Source of the DNA: Candidatus Iainarchaeum sp.
Lineage (GTDB): Archaea; Iainarchaeota; Iainarchaeia; Iainarchaeales; VGJJ01
Reading direction: 5' to 3'
Length of the DNA: 51,666 bases
Assembly (NCBI GenBank): GCA_016198125.1
Contig: JACQJG010000001.1
Location: 1-51,666, forward strand
Every line of letters begins with the position of its first letter. The first letter of the stretch is position 1. Below, one piece after another: positions 25,440-34,399 of this stretch. Position numbers and translations under genes: made by a program. Below the pieces are notes generated by a model. The model did not search any database. It saw only the letters and a list, made by a program, of their open reading frames with translations, and had not been told where the DNA came from.

Positions 25440-25613
25440 ATGGCCAAAGATATAACCGTTTACGTTGCAATGGTTGTGGCAGGGTTACTTATTGTTCAAT
25501 CCCAAATCGTCCTATTTTATGGAATCACTGCAGGCTTTATCGGGCTCGTTCTTATTGCAGGGGGTTTATGGGGGGTATTTGGGGATGAAATACGCCAAAG
25601 TTTCAAAAAGTAA
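25440..25613 (+). CDS. Small two-helix membrane protein A
   Basis: The 57 residues MAKDITVYVAMVVAGLLIVQ... hold two hydrophobic helices and a charged tail (FGDEIRQSFKK). Family is not recognised. The ORF track starts at a TTG (25386). The ATG at 25440 is preferred because CATATTAA lies about 30 nt upstream and the coding region upstream is not hydrophobic. It overlaps the next small gene by 29 bases. Confidence 0.55.
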   Translation: MAKDITVYVAMVVAGLLIVQSQIVLFYGITAGFIGLVLIAGGLWGVFGDEIRQSFKK

Positions 25614-25830
25614 CATCCTACTCAAACATGCCAAATACCTTATGTTCCTGCAAATTCTCGCAGGACTCTGCATTGCCCTGATTGCAGGGCAGTACTTCAA
25701 CTTCCCAATTTCCCTTGGAATACTGGGGCTTATAAAAATAAACAACTTCGTGCTTGCGGTCATCCTTGGTTTTATCGGATTCCTGCACCTGAACAAAAAA
25801 TTAATGGAATTTGAACGCGTGCCGTGTTAA
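25585..25830 (+). CDS. Small membrane protein B
   Basis: The 81-residue frame starts MKYAKVSKSNILLKHAKYLMFLQ and has two or three hydrophobic stretches (ILAGLCIALIAGQYF, NFVLAVILGFIGFLHL). The start in the ORF track (25465) falls inside the previous gene; the ATG at 25585 has G-rich sequence (GGGGGTATTTGGGG) upstream that could bind the ribosome. The two genes overlap out of frame and are likely co-translated. No known family. Confidence 0.6.
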   Translation: MKYAKVSKSNILLKHAKYLMFLQILAGLCIALIAGQYFNFPISLGILGLIKINNFVLAVILGFIGFLHLNKKLMEFERVPC

Positions 25831-25846
25831 GGCACGTTCGAAAGAG

Positions 25847-26329
25847 TCAAAGCCGCTTCTGCAGTGAAGGCGTTGGCAACGAAGCAGAACGCTTGACTTC
25901 GCTCAGCACCAAATGGGATGTTACTTCTTTCACGCCCCCAAGCCTGCCAAGGTCCTGCAGGAACCTGTGCACCAATTCCATGGAAGGGCTTACAACTTTT
26001 ACAAGCAGATTGAATTCGCCCATGGTTTCATACAATTCAACCACGTGGTCCATGGACTGGAGTTTTTTGCGCACGTCGGCGTTCATGGAAGGATCCACCC
26101 TCAAGTGAAGAAAGACGGGTTTTTGATAGCCCAGCGAAGCATAGTCCAGCTGCGCAGTAACCGATTTCAAAATGCCCTTGCGCTGCAAACGCTCCACGCG
26201 CTTTTTAATTGCAACGTCAGTAAGCTTTGTTTCACGAGCAAGCTGGGAAAAGCTTGCCCTGCCGTCTTCAAGCAGGCGCTCCAAAATGAGTTTGTCCACC
26301 CTGTCCAAAGAATGCACGCGAAAAACCAC
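25847..26329 (-). CDS. Lrp/AsnC-family transcription regulator
   Basis: The 160-residue protein has the N-terminal helix-turn-helix (VDKLILERLLEDGRASFSQLARETKLTDVAIKKRVERLQRKGILKSV) and the C-terminal RAM ligand domain (VFLHLRVDP, VVELYETMGEFNLLVKVV, LGGVKEVTSHLVLSE). Members sense amino acids or act as global regulators. TTTTAAAC (minus strand, about 26355) puts the message start at about 26328, so the GTG at 26329 is preferred over the TTG of the ORF track. It converges with the two small membrane genes. Confidence 0.93.
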   Translation of the reverse strand: MVFRVHSLDRVDKLILERLLEDGRASFSQLARETKLTDVAIKKRVERLQRKGILKSVTAQLDYASLGYQKPVFLHLRVDPSMNADVRKKLQSMDHVVELYETMGEFNLLVKVVSPSMELVHRFLQDLGRLGGVKEVTSHLVLSEVKRSASLPTPSLQKRL

Positions 26330-26379
26330 CAAAAAAAGATAACGCCCAACGCGTTTAAAATGGTTTGGTTTTCAAACCG

Positions 26380-27156
26380 TCATGCGCGGCCCGGGGAGCG
26401 TTTGTGGAACTGTTCCTGGATGACCTGCGAAGGGTGGTGAATAAGAGAAAAGCGCATCATGTACACCATGGACTTGAGAATTTCAATGAATGGAATTACA
26501 AATACGAACACCAATAACAGGGAAACAAAGCGTCCCACCAGGAAATACTGGTCCACTACAAATTCAAGGGCAGGAATCAAAAGCACGAGAAGGATTGAAA
26601 CCACCACTACAAACGCATACTGGGGAAAGTGCTTGAACACGAATTCAATGGAAGACGATATTGAGTGGCGCGTGGACTGTTCATCCACCACAATGGCCTG
26701 GGGCACAAACAGGACCAGCAAAGAAATCACGAGCAGGAATGCATTCACAAGCAAAATGTTCCATTCCAGGTACACGGCTCCCGACACCAGCACCAGGAAC
26801 AAGAGAATCATGGCCGTGTAAAAGAAAAATATTTTTAAAAAAAACTTTTGAATCATTTCACGCAAATAATATTCAACTTTTAAGTGGCTGTAATCCCTGC
26901 GCACAGCCAAAACAGTTAAACTCACCAGAACGGCGTACATGGCCAGAAAAAGCAGGACCAGAACAGCTTCAACCGCTAAAACCTCCGGAGAAATTCCTTG
27001 AACGGCATAATCTGAGAACACGGAGCCGCTTGTTATTTCAAGGTTTTCAAAGAACAAGAACAACAACACAAACACCAAAAGAATTCCGAATGAAACTCCC
27101 AGCTTTAAGTGATTCCAGTATGCATTCCATGCCGCTTTAAGGTAAAAAAATGCCAT
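26380..27156 (-). CDS. Polytopic membrane protein, function unknown
   Basis: The 258-residue protein has about six membrane helices in three pairs, with a charged loop (RRDYSHLKVEYYLREMIQKFF) and DEQSTRHSISSSIEFVFKHFPQY before the fourth or fifth helix. The pattern resembles archaeal DUF4013-like proteins, but I am not sure. AAGGAGAG lies 7 nt before the ATG, one of the few clear Shine-Dalgarno sites, which fits an internal operon gene. It follows the methylthiotransferase gene by 23 bp. Confidence 0.75.
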   Translation of the reverse strand: MAFFYLKAAWNAYWNHLKLGVSFGILLVFVLLFLFFENLEITSGSVFSDYAVQGISPEVLAVEAVLVLLFLAMYAVLVSLTVLAVRRDYSHLKVEYYLREMIQKFFLKIFFFYTAMILLFLVLVSGAVYLEWNILLVNAFLLVISLLVLFVPQAIVVDEQSTRHSISSSIEFVFKHFPQYAFVVVVSILLVLLIPALEFVVDQYFLVGRFVSLLLVFVFVIPFIEILKSMVYMMRFSLIHHPSQVIQEQFHKRSPGRA

Positions 27157-27163
27157 ACTATTA

Positions 27164-27171
27164 CTCTCCTT
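27164..27171 (-). promoter_or_regulatory. Shine-Dalgarno site of the membrane protein gene
   Basis: Minus-strand AAGGAGAG lies 7 nt before the ATG at 27156. It supports that start and shows translation within the operon is SD-led, unlike the leaderless first genes. Confidence 0.7.
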
Positions 27172-27179
27172 GTAAAAGA

Positions 27180-28514
27180 TTAAAAATGGGAACCTTGGGC
27201 AAGAATTTTAAATGGAGTGACTGCGGGCAAGGGTTGAAAGGCGTTTGAAGGGAAAGGAGTTATCCTCTTGGCCTTCACGTAATGGGCAAATGCATGGGTT
27301 ATACACACTTTAACGCGTGAACCTGTTGTGCCCTGGTCCAGGGCCACGGGTACGTAAGAGAGCGTGCGGCCAATCACCGTGCCTCCTTTTCCGGACTCGT
27401 TTACGTGCACGTCCAAGGTTTGCCCCACCAGGGCTTGATGGGCATCCAATGACATTCGCCGGCACAACCTGGAAAGTGCGCGCGAGCGGTCTTTTTTCAT
27501 CCACCCGGGAACCTGGGAAGGCATCAAGGCTGCAAGCGTTTTAGGCCTGCGACCGTACCTTGAAATGTTGACCACTTCTGGGCGCGCAGTTTCAAGCGCG
27601 CGAAGCGTTTCCAGAAACTCTTCACTGGTTTCAGAAGGAAAGCCTGCGATTACATCGGTTGAAATCCGGATGCCTGGCACGCGTTTCCTTGCCAGGGTTA
27701 CAAGATTCAACCATTCTTCAACCGTGTAACGCCGCTTCATGGCCGAGAGCACGCGGTTGCTTCCTGCCTGCAATGGAACGTGAAGGAACTTGTACACGCG
27801 CGAATCCTTGTACAAAGAAAAAAGGTCCAAGGCAATGCCCTTCAAATGATGCGGGTTCATCATGCCAATGCGCAGGCGAAAATCCAACTTCAAACCCAAA
27901 ATGGCGCGCACCAGCAAAGGAAGACTTGTTCCAATGTCAACGCCGTAACACCCGGTATCCTCGCCTGTCAACCATACTTCACGCGCCCCTGCATGCACGC
28001 GCCGCTCCACGGCACGCACAATGGTTTCAACGGAGTGGCTTTTCAGGTCTCCCCTCGCCCGCTTGGTCGCGCAGAACGTGCAGTAATCCAGGCACCCTGT
28101 TTCAATGGGAACAATGGCAATCAACGGATTGAATGGAACGCGTTCTCCCAACAGGTCAAATGCGTGCGATTCCACATTCAAATGGTCTGCCAAAGCCTCC
28201 AGGCGCGGAGGCAATTGAACGGCCAACGGGGCTGTGCGCTGGATTTTCGCGCCAGAAACGCTTGGAAGGCAGCCCATGACAATCAAACCCCCCCCATTGG
28301 AAGCAATGCGCGCATTCAACTCTTCCAAGCGGCGCAAAATCTTGAACTCGGTTTGATCTTTTACTGCACACGTGTTGACTACAAACCATTCCGCAGCAGA
28401 CTCCATATCCACAAGTTCAAATCCGTTTGCGGTTAACAGGCCTTTAATGGACTCTGTGTCTGACTGGTTGTGGGCGCATCCATACCCTTCAACGAACACT
28501 TTATGGAGAGCCAT
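27180..28514 (-). CDS. MiaB-like tRNA methylthiotransferase (CDKAL1/MtaB type)
   Basis: The 444-residue radical-SAM enzyme adds a methylthio group to N6-threonylcarbamoyladenosine at tRNA position 37, if it acts like its archaeal/eukaryotic relatives. The N-terminal UPF0004 domain has three Cys (GYGCAHNQ, NTCAVK, MGCLP) for the auxiliary cluster. CLDYCTFCATKRARG is the CxxxCxxC radical-SAM motif. LHVPLQAGSNRVLSAMKRRY and STDVIAGFPSET follow. The TRAM domain (LVGQTLDVHVNESGKGGTVIGR) is C-terminal. It is the middle gene of a three-gene minus-strand operon and is 9 bp from the gene upstream. Confidence 0.93.
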   Translation of the reverse strand: MALHKVFVEGYGCAHNQSDTESIKGLLTANGFELVDMESAAEWFVVNTCAVKDQTEFKILRRLEELNARIASNGGGLIVMGCLPSVSGAKIQRTAPLAVQLPPRLEALADHLNVESHAFDLLGERVPFNPLIAIVPIETGCLDYCTFCATKRARGDLKSHSVETIVRAVERRVHAGAREVWLTGEDTGCYGVDIGTSLPLLVRAILGLKLDFRLRIGMMNPHHLKGIALDLFSLYKDSRVYKFLHVPLQAGSNRVLSAMKRRYTVEEWLNLVTLARKRVPGIRISTDVIAGFPSETSEEFLETLRALETARPEVVNISRYGRRPKTLAALMPSQVPGWMKKDRSRALSRLCRRMSLDAHQALVGQTLDVHVNESGKGGTVIGRTLSYVPVALDQGTTGSRVKVCITHAFAHYVKAKRITPFPSNAFQPLPAVTPFKILAQGSHF

Positions 28515-28523
28515 TCCAACCCC

Positions 28524-29021
28524 CTACTGTTTTTCAACAAGCCAGTGCGCAATCCAACCCAGAACTGCGGCCAATGAAAAAACAAAAAACGCGCTCTCCA
28601 AGAAATACCTGAAAAAATTTGCCATTACGAATTCAACCGTGGACTGCAAAGACAACTGCAACGCATTGGGCTGGCCTGCAAAACGAAAGTATTCTGCATT
28701 GTTAAAATACGCAACCAAAACAGAAAAATACACGGCATATGCCATTACCAGAAAACCTGCCGGAAAAAAAACGGAACGGCCCAGCGTGGTGTCAAACCAC
28801 CTGTTCACCCAGTCAATTCCATAATACATGAGAAAAAAGCCAATGAACGGGGCAATCAGGTACAACGGGTCATAATAAGGCCGGCCTGAAACGCTTTCCC
28901 CGCGCAGCAAGGGCATTAAAAAAGAATCCCAGTCCTTCAACGCATCCACAAACGCGGCCAAGGCATACAACAACAGGTAGGAAAGAACAAACAACCCGGC
29001 AATTTTCAATCGCTTGTCCAT
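28524..29021 (-). CDS. Membrane protein with four helices, function unknown
   Basis: The 165 residues MDKRLKIAGLFVLSYLLLYALAAF... contain four hydrophobic segments and a loop with VSGRPYYDP. No family is recognised. It is the first gene of the operon with the methylthiotransferase and another membrane protein. A GCTTTAAGG box (minus strand, near 29041) lies about 20 nt upstream. Confidence 0.7.
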   Translation of the reverse strand: MDKRLKIAGLFVLSYLLLYALAAFVDALKDWDSFLMPLLRGESVSGRPYYDPLYLIAPFIGFFLMYYGIDWVNRWFDTTLGRSVFFPAGFLVMAYAVYFSVLVAYFNNAEYFRFAGQPNALQLSLQSTVEFVMANFFRYFLESAFFVFSLAAVLGWIAHWLVEKQ

Positions 29022-29121
29022 AACCCCTCATGCCCCTTAAAGCCCCTGCAAACGCAAAGAGCCTCACATGCCATTCAAGAAAAGCGTGCACAACGTTTAA
29101 AGGGTTATGGGGCCCAAGCGG

Positions 29122-29129
29122 TTTAAAAT
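29122..29129 (+). promoter_or_regulatory. Box A promoter of rfcS
   Basis: TTTAAAAT is centred about 31 nt before the ATG at 29157, so the transcript is nearly leaderless. A second TTTAAAGG lies 28 bp further upstream. Confidence 0.6.
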
Positions 29130-29156
29130 GGTTTTCCAACTCAAAAAAGGAATACC

Positions 29157-32042
29157 ATGACCGAATCCCATGAACGCCTGGAATTGCCCTGGGTTGAAAA
29201 ATACCGCCCAAAAACATTGAACGAAATGCTGGGACAGGAACCCATCGTGCAACGCCTACAAAGCTACGCAAAAACCCGCACCCTGCCCAACATGCTGTTT
29301 GCAGGAAGCGCAGGCATTGGAAAAACCAGCGCGGCCATTGCCCTCGCAAGAGAATTGTTCGGAGAAGGATACGAACGGAATTTTTTGGAATTGAATGCGT
29401 CAAATGACCGGGGCATTGACGTTGTACGAAACACCATCAAGGAATTCGCGCGCACGCTTGCATTCAACGCAGACTACAAAATCATTTTTCTCGACGAAGC
29501 AGACGCGCTAACAACCGATGCACAACAGGCACTGCGCAGGACCATGGAATTGTATACCAAGACCACTAGATTTATTTTGAGTTGCGTAACCCCGGATACC
29601 AAAATAATGCTGCCAGAAGAAACTGAAATAACCATTGGGGATTACTTCACGGACTACGAGTCCGGGCAACAGAAAAGGGTGCTAAATGTAAATGAGAAAA
29701 ACGGGACAACCAAGAACGACCTCGTTCTATGTGCCATTAAACAAAATCCAAAAACCACCGGAAAAAAAGCATATGAAATTACCACCAACACCGGAAGGAA
29801 ATTGAAGTTAACGCACGACCACCCGCTCCTAACAGAATCCGGGTGGAAAGAAGCAGGCGGAATATCCATGGGGGAAAGAATTGTCATCTTTCCAACTCTT
29901 GAAACCACGGAATGGCCCATTGACCCAAGACCGCTTTTTGATGTCAATGAATTCAAGCAATACCTCACCCAATATGAAATTGAAAACGGCTACCATCCCA
30001 TTGAACGTGGCAAAAAGTTCATAGAACTCGCCACCCAGGAAAAAATGAAAATAGCCGAAAGAGTCAAGGAACTCCATCAATTCATCCTTTCTGGAAACGG
30101 CTTAACTATCCGTGAGTCAGAACTACTCAAAAAAATACACCCAATAACCCCCATTTCCAGAAAAGAACTTCAAAATCAAATGGGGCTTTCCAGAATACGA
30201 ACGGGCCAGCTTCTCCACTCGCTTGAAAAGAAAGGCTTTGCAGAGCGGACAAGAAAAGGGAAAACCCACCTTTTCATTTCAACACATAAAAACGGTAAAC
30301 AGTTGAGAAACATAATGGACATCAAACGCCTCATTAACCATGAATTTGGAATAACCATCTCATGGGAAGAAATAAAAAAAATCCCGACCACGAAAATAAC
30401 CCATAGCGGAAGATACGCCCACACCTTAATAGAACTTGAAAGAAAAGGCCTCTTGTCTCTTCAATGCGATTCAGAAAAAACATTTCCCCTAACACGAATT
30501 CTGGGATTCATCTATGGGGATGGGCACATTATCCACAGCCGCCAACGCATCATTTTCACCGGAAATCCCAAAGCATTGGAAGAAGTAAGGAAAGATTTGA
30601 CCGGAATAGGGTTTACCGCCAGCCCCCTTCACTCGAAGAAAGTCTCCAGCACCCTGGGCGGAAGGGCATTTGAGGGCACAACCCATTGGATACACGTGGA
30701 CTCACGCCCCCTTGCCAACCTGCTGTGTTTTTTGGGCGCGACCGTGGGCGACAAAATCATAACCCCCTACGCCATTCCGGCAATTATAAAGAATGGAAAC
30801 AAATTGATGAAGAGGGAATTCCTACGGGCATTATACGGGTGTGAAGGGTACAGCCCCAAAATAAAAAAGAATAATTTTGAAGCCATTACATTGCGCATGC
30901 ACAAAGATTTTACATTGCGTAAAAACATGCTGGCCTTCTTTGAGGATTTAAGGCAACTCCTGAATGAATTTGAAGTTGAATCCTATATCACGATTAGCAA
31001 ACTCAATTACGTGCGAAAAGATGGAAAAATTCCGGAATGCTATTCTCTTATTCTAAAATCCAACAACCAGAACCTGTTCAAATTCCTATCCCGAATAGGA
31101 TATGCATTTGAACAAGAGAAAGTGAACAAAGCACGGTTGGGGGCAGAATACCTGCGACACAAACAAGAGCACCTTCAAACCCAAAAAAACAAAGTCCCCA
31201 TCATCCTTGAGGCATTATCTGCTGGTAAAAAAACAAAAACCCAAATAGCAAGAGAAGTGAATTGCAGCCCTGATTTCATCCGTAACCAGTTGAGAAACAC
31301 AGAAGTTCACGTGCCACGCGACTTTCCCCCCTTTGAAAAGTGGAAATTGAAGTACCATTACAAAGAAGGCCTCGTGTACAATGAGGTGGTCTCATTAAAG
31401 GAAATCGATGCGGACTCTGTCATAGACCTCACTTGCCTTGACGACCATAATTTCATTGCCAATGGATTCGTTTCGCATAACTGCAATTATTCCAGCAAAC
31501 TCATTGAACCCATTCAAAGCCGGTGTGTAGTGTTTCGCTTCAAACCATTGAGCGGAACGTACATACAAAAACGCGTGCAGGAAATCGCCAACGCGGAAGG
31601 ATTGGAAGTTACAAGCGGCGCATTGAACGCCATTGAATACGTAAGCGAAGGGGACTTGCGCAAGGCCATTAACGTCCTGCAGGCAAGCGGCACCCTGGAC
31701 AAAAAAATAGACGAAAAAACCGTGTACACGGTAAGCAGCCGTGCCCAGCCCAAGGAAATAAAAGAACTCATTCAACTTGCACTCGCACAAAAGTTTTTAG
31801 AAGCACGCACCAAAATCGACGCACTGCTGTATGAATACGGAATGAGCGGAGAGGATATTATCCTGCAATTGTACAGGGAAATTGTCAATGCACCGGAAAA
31901 CGAGATTAACAGCAAAACCAAAATCGACCTCATTGAACGCGTGGGAGAAGCCAATTTCCGCATTGTGGAAGGAGCCAACGAACGCATTCAATTGGAAGCA
32001 TTGGTGGCGCAAATCATGAAACATGCCCATGAAAAGGCTTGA
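29157..32042 (+). CDS. rfcS: Replication factor C small subunit, interrupted by an intein
   Basis: The 961-residue reading frame is a 328-residue RfcS with a 633-residue in-frame insert. Extein signs: [16 protein letters not shown], Walker A region [10 protein letters not shown] (unusual; family normally GPPGTGKT), [16 protein letters not shown], Walker [24 protein letters not shown], and after the insert [20 protein letters not shown] and [11 protein letters not shown]. Joining FILS to CNYSSK restores a perfect RFC sensor/SRC region. The subunit forms most of the clamp-loader ring with RfcL. The intein must splice out for a functional loader. It converges with the adhesin gene. Confidence 0.96.
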   Translation: MTESHERLELPWVEKYRPKTLNEMLGQEPIVQRLQSYAKTRTLPNMLFAGSAGIGKTSAAIALARELFGEGYERNFLELNASNDRGIDVVRNTIKEFARTLAFNADYKIIFLDEADALTTDAQQALRRTMELYTKTTRFILSCVTPDTKIMLPEETEITIGDYFTDYESGQQKRVLNVNEKNGTTKNDLVLCAIKQNPKTTGKKAYEITTNTGRKLKLTHDHPLLTESGWKEAGGISMGERIVIFPTLETTEWPIDPRPLFDVNEFKQYLTQYEIENGYHPIERGKKFIELATQEKMKIAERVKELHQFILSGNGLTIRESELLKKIHPITPISRKELQNQMGLSRIRTGQLLHSLEKKGFAERTRKGKTHLFISTHKNGKQLRNIMDIKRLINHEFGITISWEEIKKIPTTKITHSGRYAHTLIELERKGLLSLQCDSEKTFPLTRILGFIYGDGHIIHSRQRIIFTGNPKALEEVRKDLTGIGFTASPLHSKKVSSTLGGRAFEGTTHWIHVDSRPLANLLCFLGATVGDKIITPYAIPAIIKNGNKLMKREFLRALYGCEGYSPKIKKNNFEAITLRMHKDFTLRKNMLAFFEDLRQLLNEFEVESYITISKLNYVRKDGKIPECYSLILKSNNQNLFKFLSRIGYAFEQEKVNKARLGAEYLRHKQEHLQTQKNKVPIILEALSAGKKTKTQIAREVNCSPDFIRNQLRNTEVHVPRDFPPFEKWKLKYHYKEGLVYNEVVSLKEIDADSVIDLTCLDDHNFIANGFVSHNCNYSSKLIEPIQSRCVVFRFKPLSGTYIQKRVQEIANAEGLEVTSGALNAIEYVSEGDLRKAINVLQASGTLDKKIDEKTVYTVSSRAQPKEIKELIQLALAQKFLEARTKIDALLYEYGMSGEDIILQLYREIVNAPENEINSKTKIDLIERVGEANFRIVEGANERIQLEALVAQIMKHAHEKA
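29583..31481 (+). mobile_element. Intein with DOD homing endonuclease and winged-helix insert in rfcS
   Basis: The intein covers codons 143-775 (633 residues). It starts with Cys ([10 protein letters not shown], block A) and ends with VSHN before Cys+1, the standard splice junction. Block B is [13 protein letters not shown]; block F/G is [19 protein letters not shown]. The endonuclease has both LAGLIDADG-type motifs: LGFIYGDG and LRALYGCEG, with acidic residues kept, so it could be active. Between block B and the first motif is an added region with a winged-helix-like segment ([30 protein letters not shown]); a second HTH-like part ([20 protein letters not shown]) follows the endonuclease. 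The N-terminal half is larger than usual for DOD inteins. Confidence 0.95.
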
Positions 32043-32063
32043 GGGCAATGGCCTGCTTTATTA

Positions 32064-34301
32064 TTAGCACGCAGGACTCTTTCCCGTAAAGGAAGTCAAA
32101 TTGCACCCTGCAGAAGGCGTGCTCGTAATGTAAATCTCATCAATCTTAAGCTGATTATTACAAAAAGCCACTCCAAATTGATCAGAAAACATCAACGTAA
32201 TTGTTGGATTCCCGCCAGCCCAGGAAACAGAGCCCGCGGACCTCCACACAAAGGCAGAGGCAGGAGAAGTAAAGCCAACAATGGTGCTTGAAGAAGGATT
32301 CAAACTTGAACTTACCTTCACATACCGCGTGCCTAGCGTTCCGGAAGTATTCGCGCCCCGCACCCACACGTAAAAAGGAGTTGTGCTGGGGGAGGAAGGC
32401 GCCTTCAGTGTAATGGGGCTATAATTAACGGTCACGTTTGTTTCCTGACCGGCAGGAATAGGATTGGTGCAATTTGCTGAATTTGTTGTAATAACGTTCT
32501 GCGTTTCAGGTGTTATTGTTCCAACGGTCGCACTCTGAGACAGAATACTGGTTCCCGCGGATGCAAAAGTTTCAGCCTCGGTTGAATACGTTTCCTTTGA
32601 AGCAGGCGTGCTTGCGGCAGAGTAAGACTCTGTGCAATTCGCTGTGCCTGCAACAACCGTTGCATTGTCCACTTTCTCGCACGCCTGTACAGCGGTGTAA
32701 TACGAGGCGCTTGGAACAAGCCCAGTCTGATAATCCAATACCACATTCAATCCACTCGTGCCTCCTGCCCCTGTTCCGCTCACGGCCTTGCCTGCTGAAA
32801 CAAGTCCAGCCACTTGGGCGGGGGTGGTAATTTGAACGGAATCATACGCTACCTGGTAGTCCACGTTTCCTGCATACGTTCCACCCACGTACACATCCAA
32901 CGGATGATTCCATGTTACAGAAAGCTGGGCGCCATTGGAAGCCCCTGTGGCAGGAGCAAATCCAGTAATGGCATTGGGCGCATCCACGTCATCAGGATAA
33001 GGGGCTGAAGCAGAAGTAATGACCTCGCTTGAACCCGGGTTGGCGGATTGCTCGGCAGTCATTATAAAATAAACGGGATTGGATGCTGAGAATCCTGCAA
33101 GAGATTTTAAGAGTGTAGCTGAAATGATTCCTGTTTGAGTGCCCCCCCCTTGGGTAATATCAAAAAGGGGTTTCCCGTCTTGGGGGCTTGCGAGCGGGGG
33201 CGTGTGGTTCATGTACGTGCCGAAGGCAACCAGCCCGCTTTCACCCGCAACAATACCTTGGTTGATTGGAAGATAGGAGGCATAAATTCCGGAAGGGTTT
33301 TGAAGGGATGCAAAAGGGGTATTCACGCTGTTGGGAAACGTTGAACCCGTCCATGAAAAGTTGAACGTTGCAATCCCTGCAGAACCTGAAGAATAGGCCC
33401 CTGTGAAATTGGTGATTCCTCCCCCACCCCCGCTTGCAATGGTTACACACTGTGAAGCGCTTGCTGGCGGGTCCACGGTGGTTGAAACATTGGACGCAAA
33501 GTCCACTGCCTTAACGGCAAAACAGTATTTACTGCCTTGCGTGAGGCCTGGAAGTGAAAGTGAAAGACCATTTGATATGTAGGTGGTTTGGACGGAATTA
33601 TACGTGAGATCCGTAATCTCTGTCACGTCCTGCTTGATTTCATACTGCTTTATCCCAGAACCCCCGACGTTGTCAGAAGCCGCGCTCCAAGACAAATCGG
33701 CCTGCCCGGGAGTCGTGGAAAACACGCTAAGGTCCGTAACATTGCTTGGGGGCGTGGTGTCAGGAACAGCACTTGAACACTGAGTGGTGTTAAAGGCCAA
33801 ACAATTGGAATAGCAAGCCAACGTGCCGCTTGTGAAATCACCAGGAATGGTCGTACAATCATTTCCACCCAAACCTGTTCCATCGCACACTTCCACTGGA
33901 GGGTTAATTACATTATCTCCGCAATAGTCGGCTCCCGGACCAGTGCAATCGGAAATGTCAATCGTGCAAGTGCCCGTACAACTCAAGTTCTCAGGTCCAG
34001 AATAACCAAAAGAAGCACAATTGTAAGAGCCAAAATATGCGCCGTCACACTGCTCCCCTGGATCTGGCGTGCCATTGCCGCAGCTTGGACCAGGCCCGCC
34101 GCCCCCAAAACCAATTTGATGGGCCAGCGTGTTCTGGTACTGGGTAATATTGTTGTTGATGATTTGGTTTGTACTGCTCGTGCTTGTTATAATGACCAGC
34201 ATGACAAGGGTGGCAACCAGCACGGCACCGCCAATCAACAACAAGTACTCCAACGCGCCCTGCCCCTTGGAATGAAAAGCAAAAGACTGCGTGCCGCGCA
34301 T
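32064..34301 (-). CDS. Large pilin-adhesin: class III signal peptide, Cys-rich repeats, Fn3 and CBM-like domains
   Basis: The 745-residue protein begins with SKGQGALEYLLLIGGAVLVA, a prepilin site (KG|QGALE), and a pilin spine. Residues 75-180 hold three EQCDG/EVCDG-type cysteine repeats (CGNGTPDPGEQCDG...; CGDNVINPPVEVCDG). A fibronectin type III domain (about 185-290; PPSNVTDLSV...KYCFAVKAVD) follows, then a beta domain, a second Fn3-like segment, and a C-terminal CBM-like domain (FYVWVRGANTSG ... LKIDEIYIT). The first 50 residues nearly match the small pilin at 44942. It is likely a filament-borne or tip adhesin. Box A: TTTAAATATA, about 35 nt upstream on the minus strand. Confidence 0.88.
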   Translation of the reverse strand: MRGTQSFAFHSKGQGALEYLLLIGGAVLVATLVMLVIITSTSSTNQIINNNITQYQNTLAHQIGFGGGGPGPSCGNGTPDPGEQCDGAYFGSYNCASFGYSGPENLSCTGTCTIDISDCTGPGADYCGDNVINPPVEVCDGTGLGGNDCTTIPGDFTSGTLACYSNCLAFNTTQCSSAVPDTTPPSNVTDLSVFSTTPGQADLSWSAASDNVGGSGIKQYEIKQDVTEITDLTYNSVQTTYISNGLSLSLPGLTQGSKYCFAVKAVDFASNVSTTVDPPASASQCVTIASGGGGGITNFTGAYSSGSAGIATFNFSWTGSTFPNSVNTPFASLQNPSGIYASYLPINQGIVAGESGLVAFGTYMNHTPPLASPQDGKPLFDITQGGGTQTGIISATLLKSLAGFSASNPVYFIMTAEQSANPGSSEVITSASAPYPDDVDAPNAITGFAPATGASNGAQLSVTWNHPLDVYVGGTYAGNVDYQVAYDSVQITTPAQVAGLVSAGKAVSGTGAGGTSGLNVVLDYQTGLVPSASYYTAVQACEKVDNATVVAGTANCTESYSAASTPASKETYSTEAETFASAGTSILSQSATVGTITPETQNVITTNSANCTNPIPAGQETNVTVNYSPITLKAPSSPSTTPFYVWVRGANTSGTLGTRYVKVSSSLNPSSSTIVGFTSPASAFVWRSAGSVSWAGGNPTITLMFSDQFGVAFCNNQLKIDEIYITSTPSAGCNLTSFTGKSPAC

Positions 34302-34332
34302 AATCAGAAACCTTGTTTTAAAGAAAGCAAAC

Positions 34333-34344
34333 TTATATTTAAAT
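34333..34344. promoter_or_regulatory. Shared A/T-rich promoter region (adhesin / PEP-domain gene)
   Basis: TTATATTTAAAT holds box A-like sequence on both strands, in the 98 bp between the divergent adhesin gene and the gene at 34400. The two may be co-regulated. Confidence 0.5.
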
Positions 34345-34387
34345 CCGTGCTGTTAGTTGGTTTAAACATAAACCCGTTAAATGAAGT

Positions 34388-34394
34388 GGAGGTG
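34388..34394 (+). promoter_or_regulatory. Shine-Dalgarno site (GGAGGTG) that fixes a TTG start
   Basis: GGAGGTG lies 5 nt before the TTG at 34400. No in-frame ATG occurs near, so this strong site decides an unusual TTG start. Confidence 0.7.
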
Positions 34395-34399
34395 CCCGA

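Noticed and set aside
29583-31481. Insert in rfcS as a frameshift or gene fusion
   Set aside because: In-frame, with Cys1, HN|C junction and DOD motifs; an intein explains it fully.
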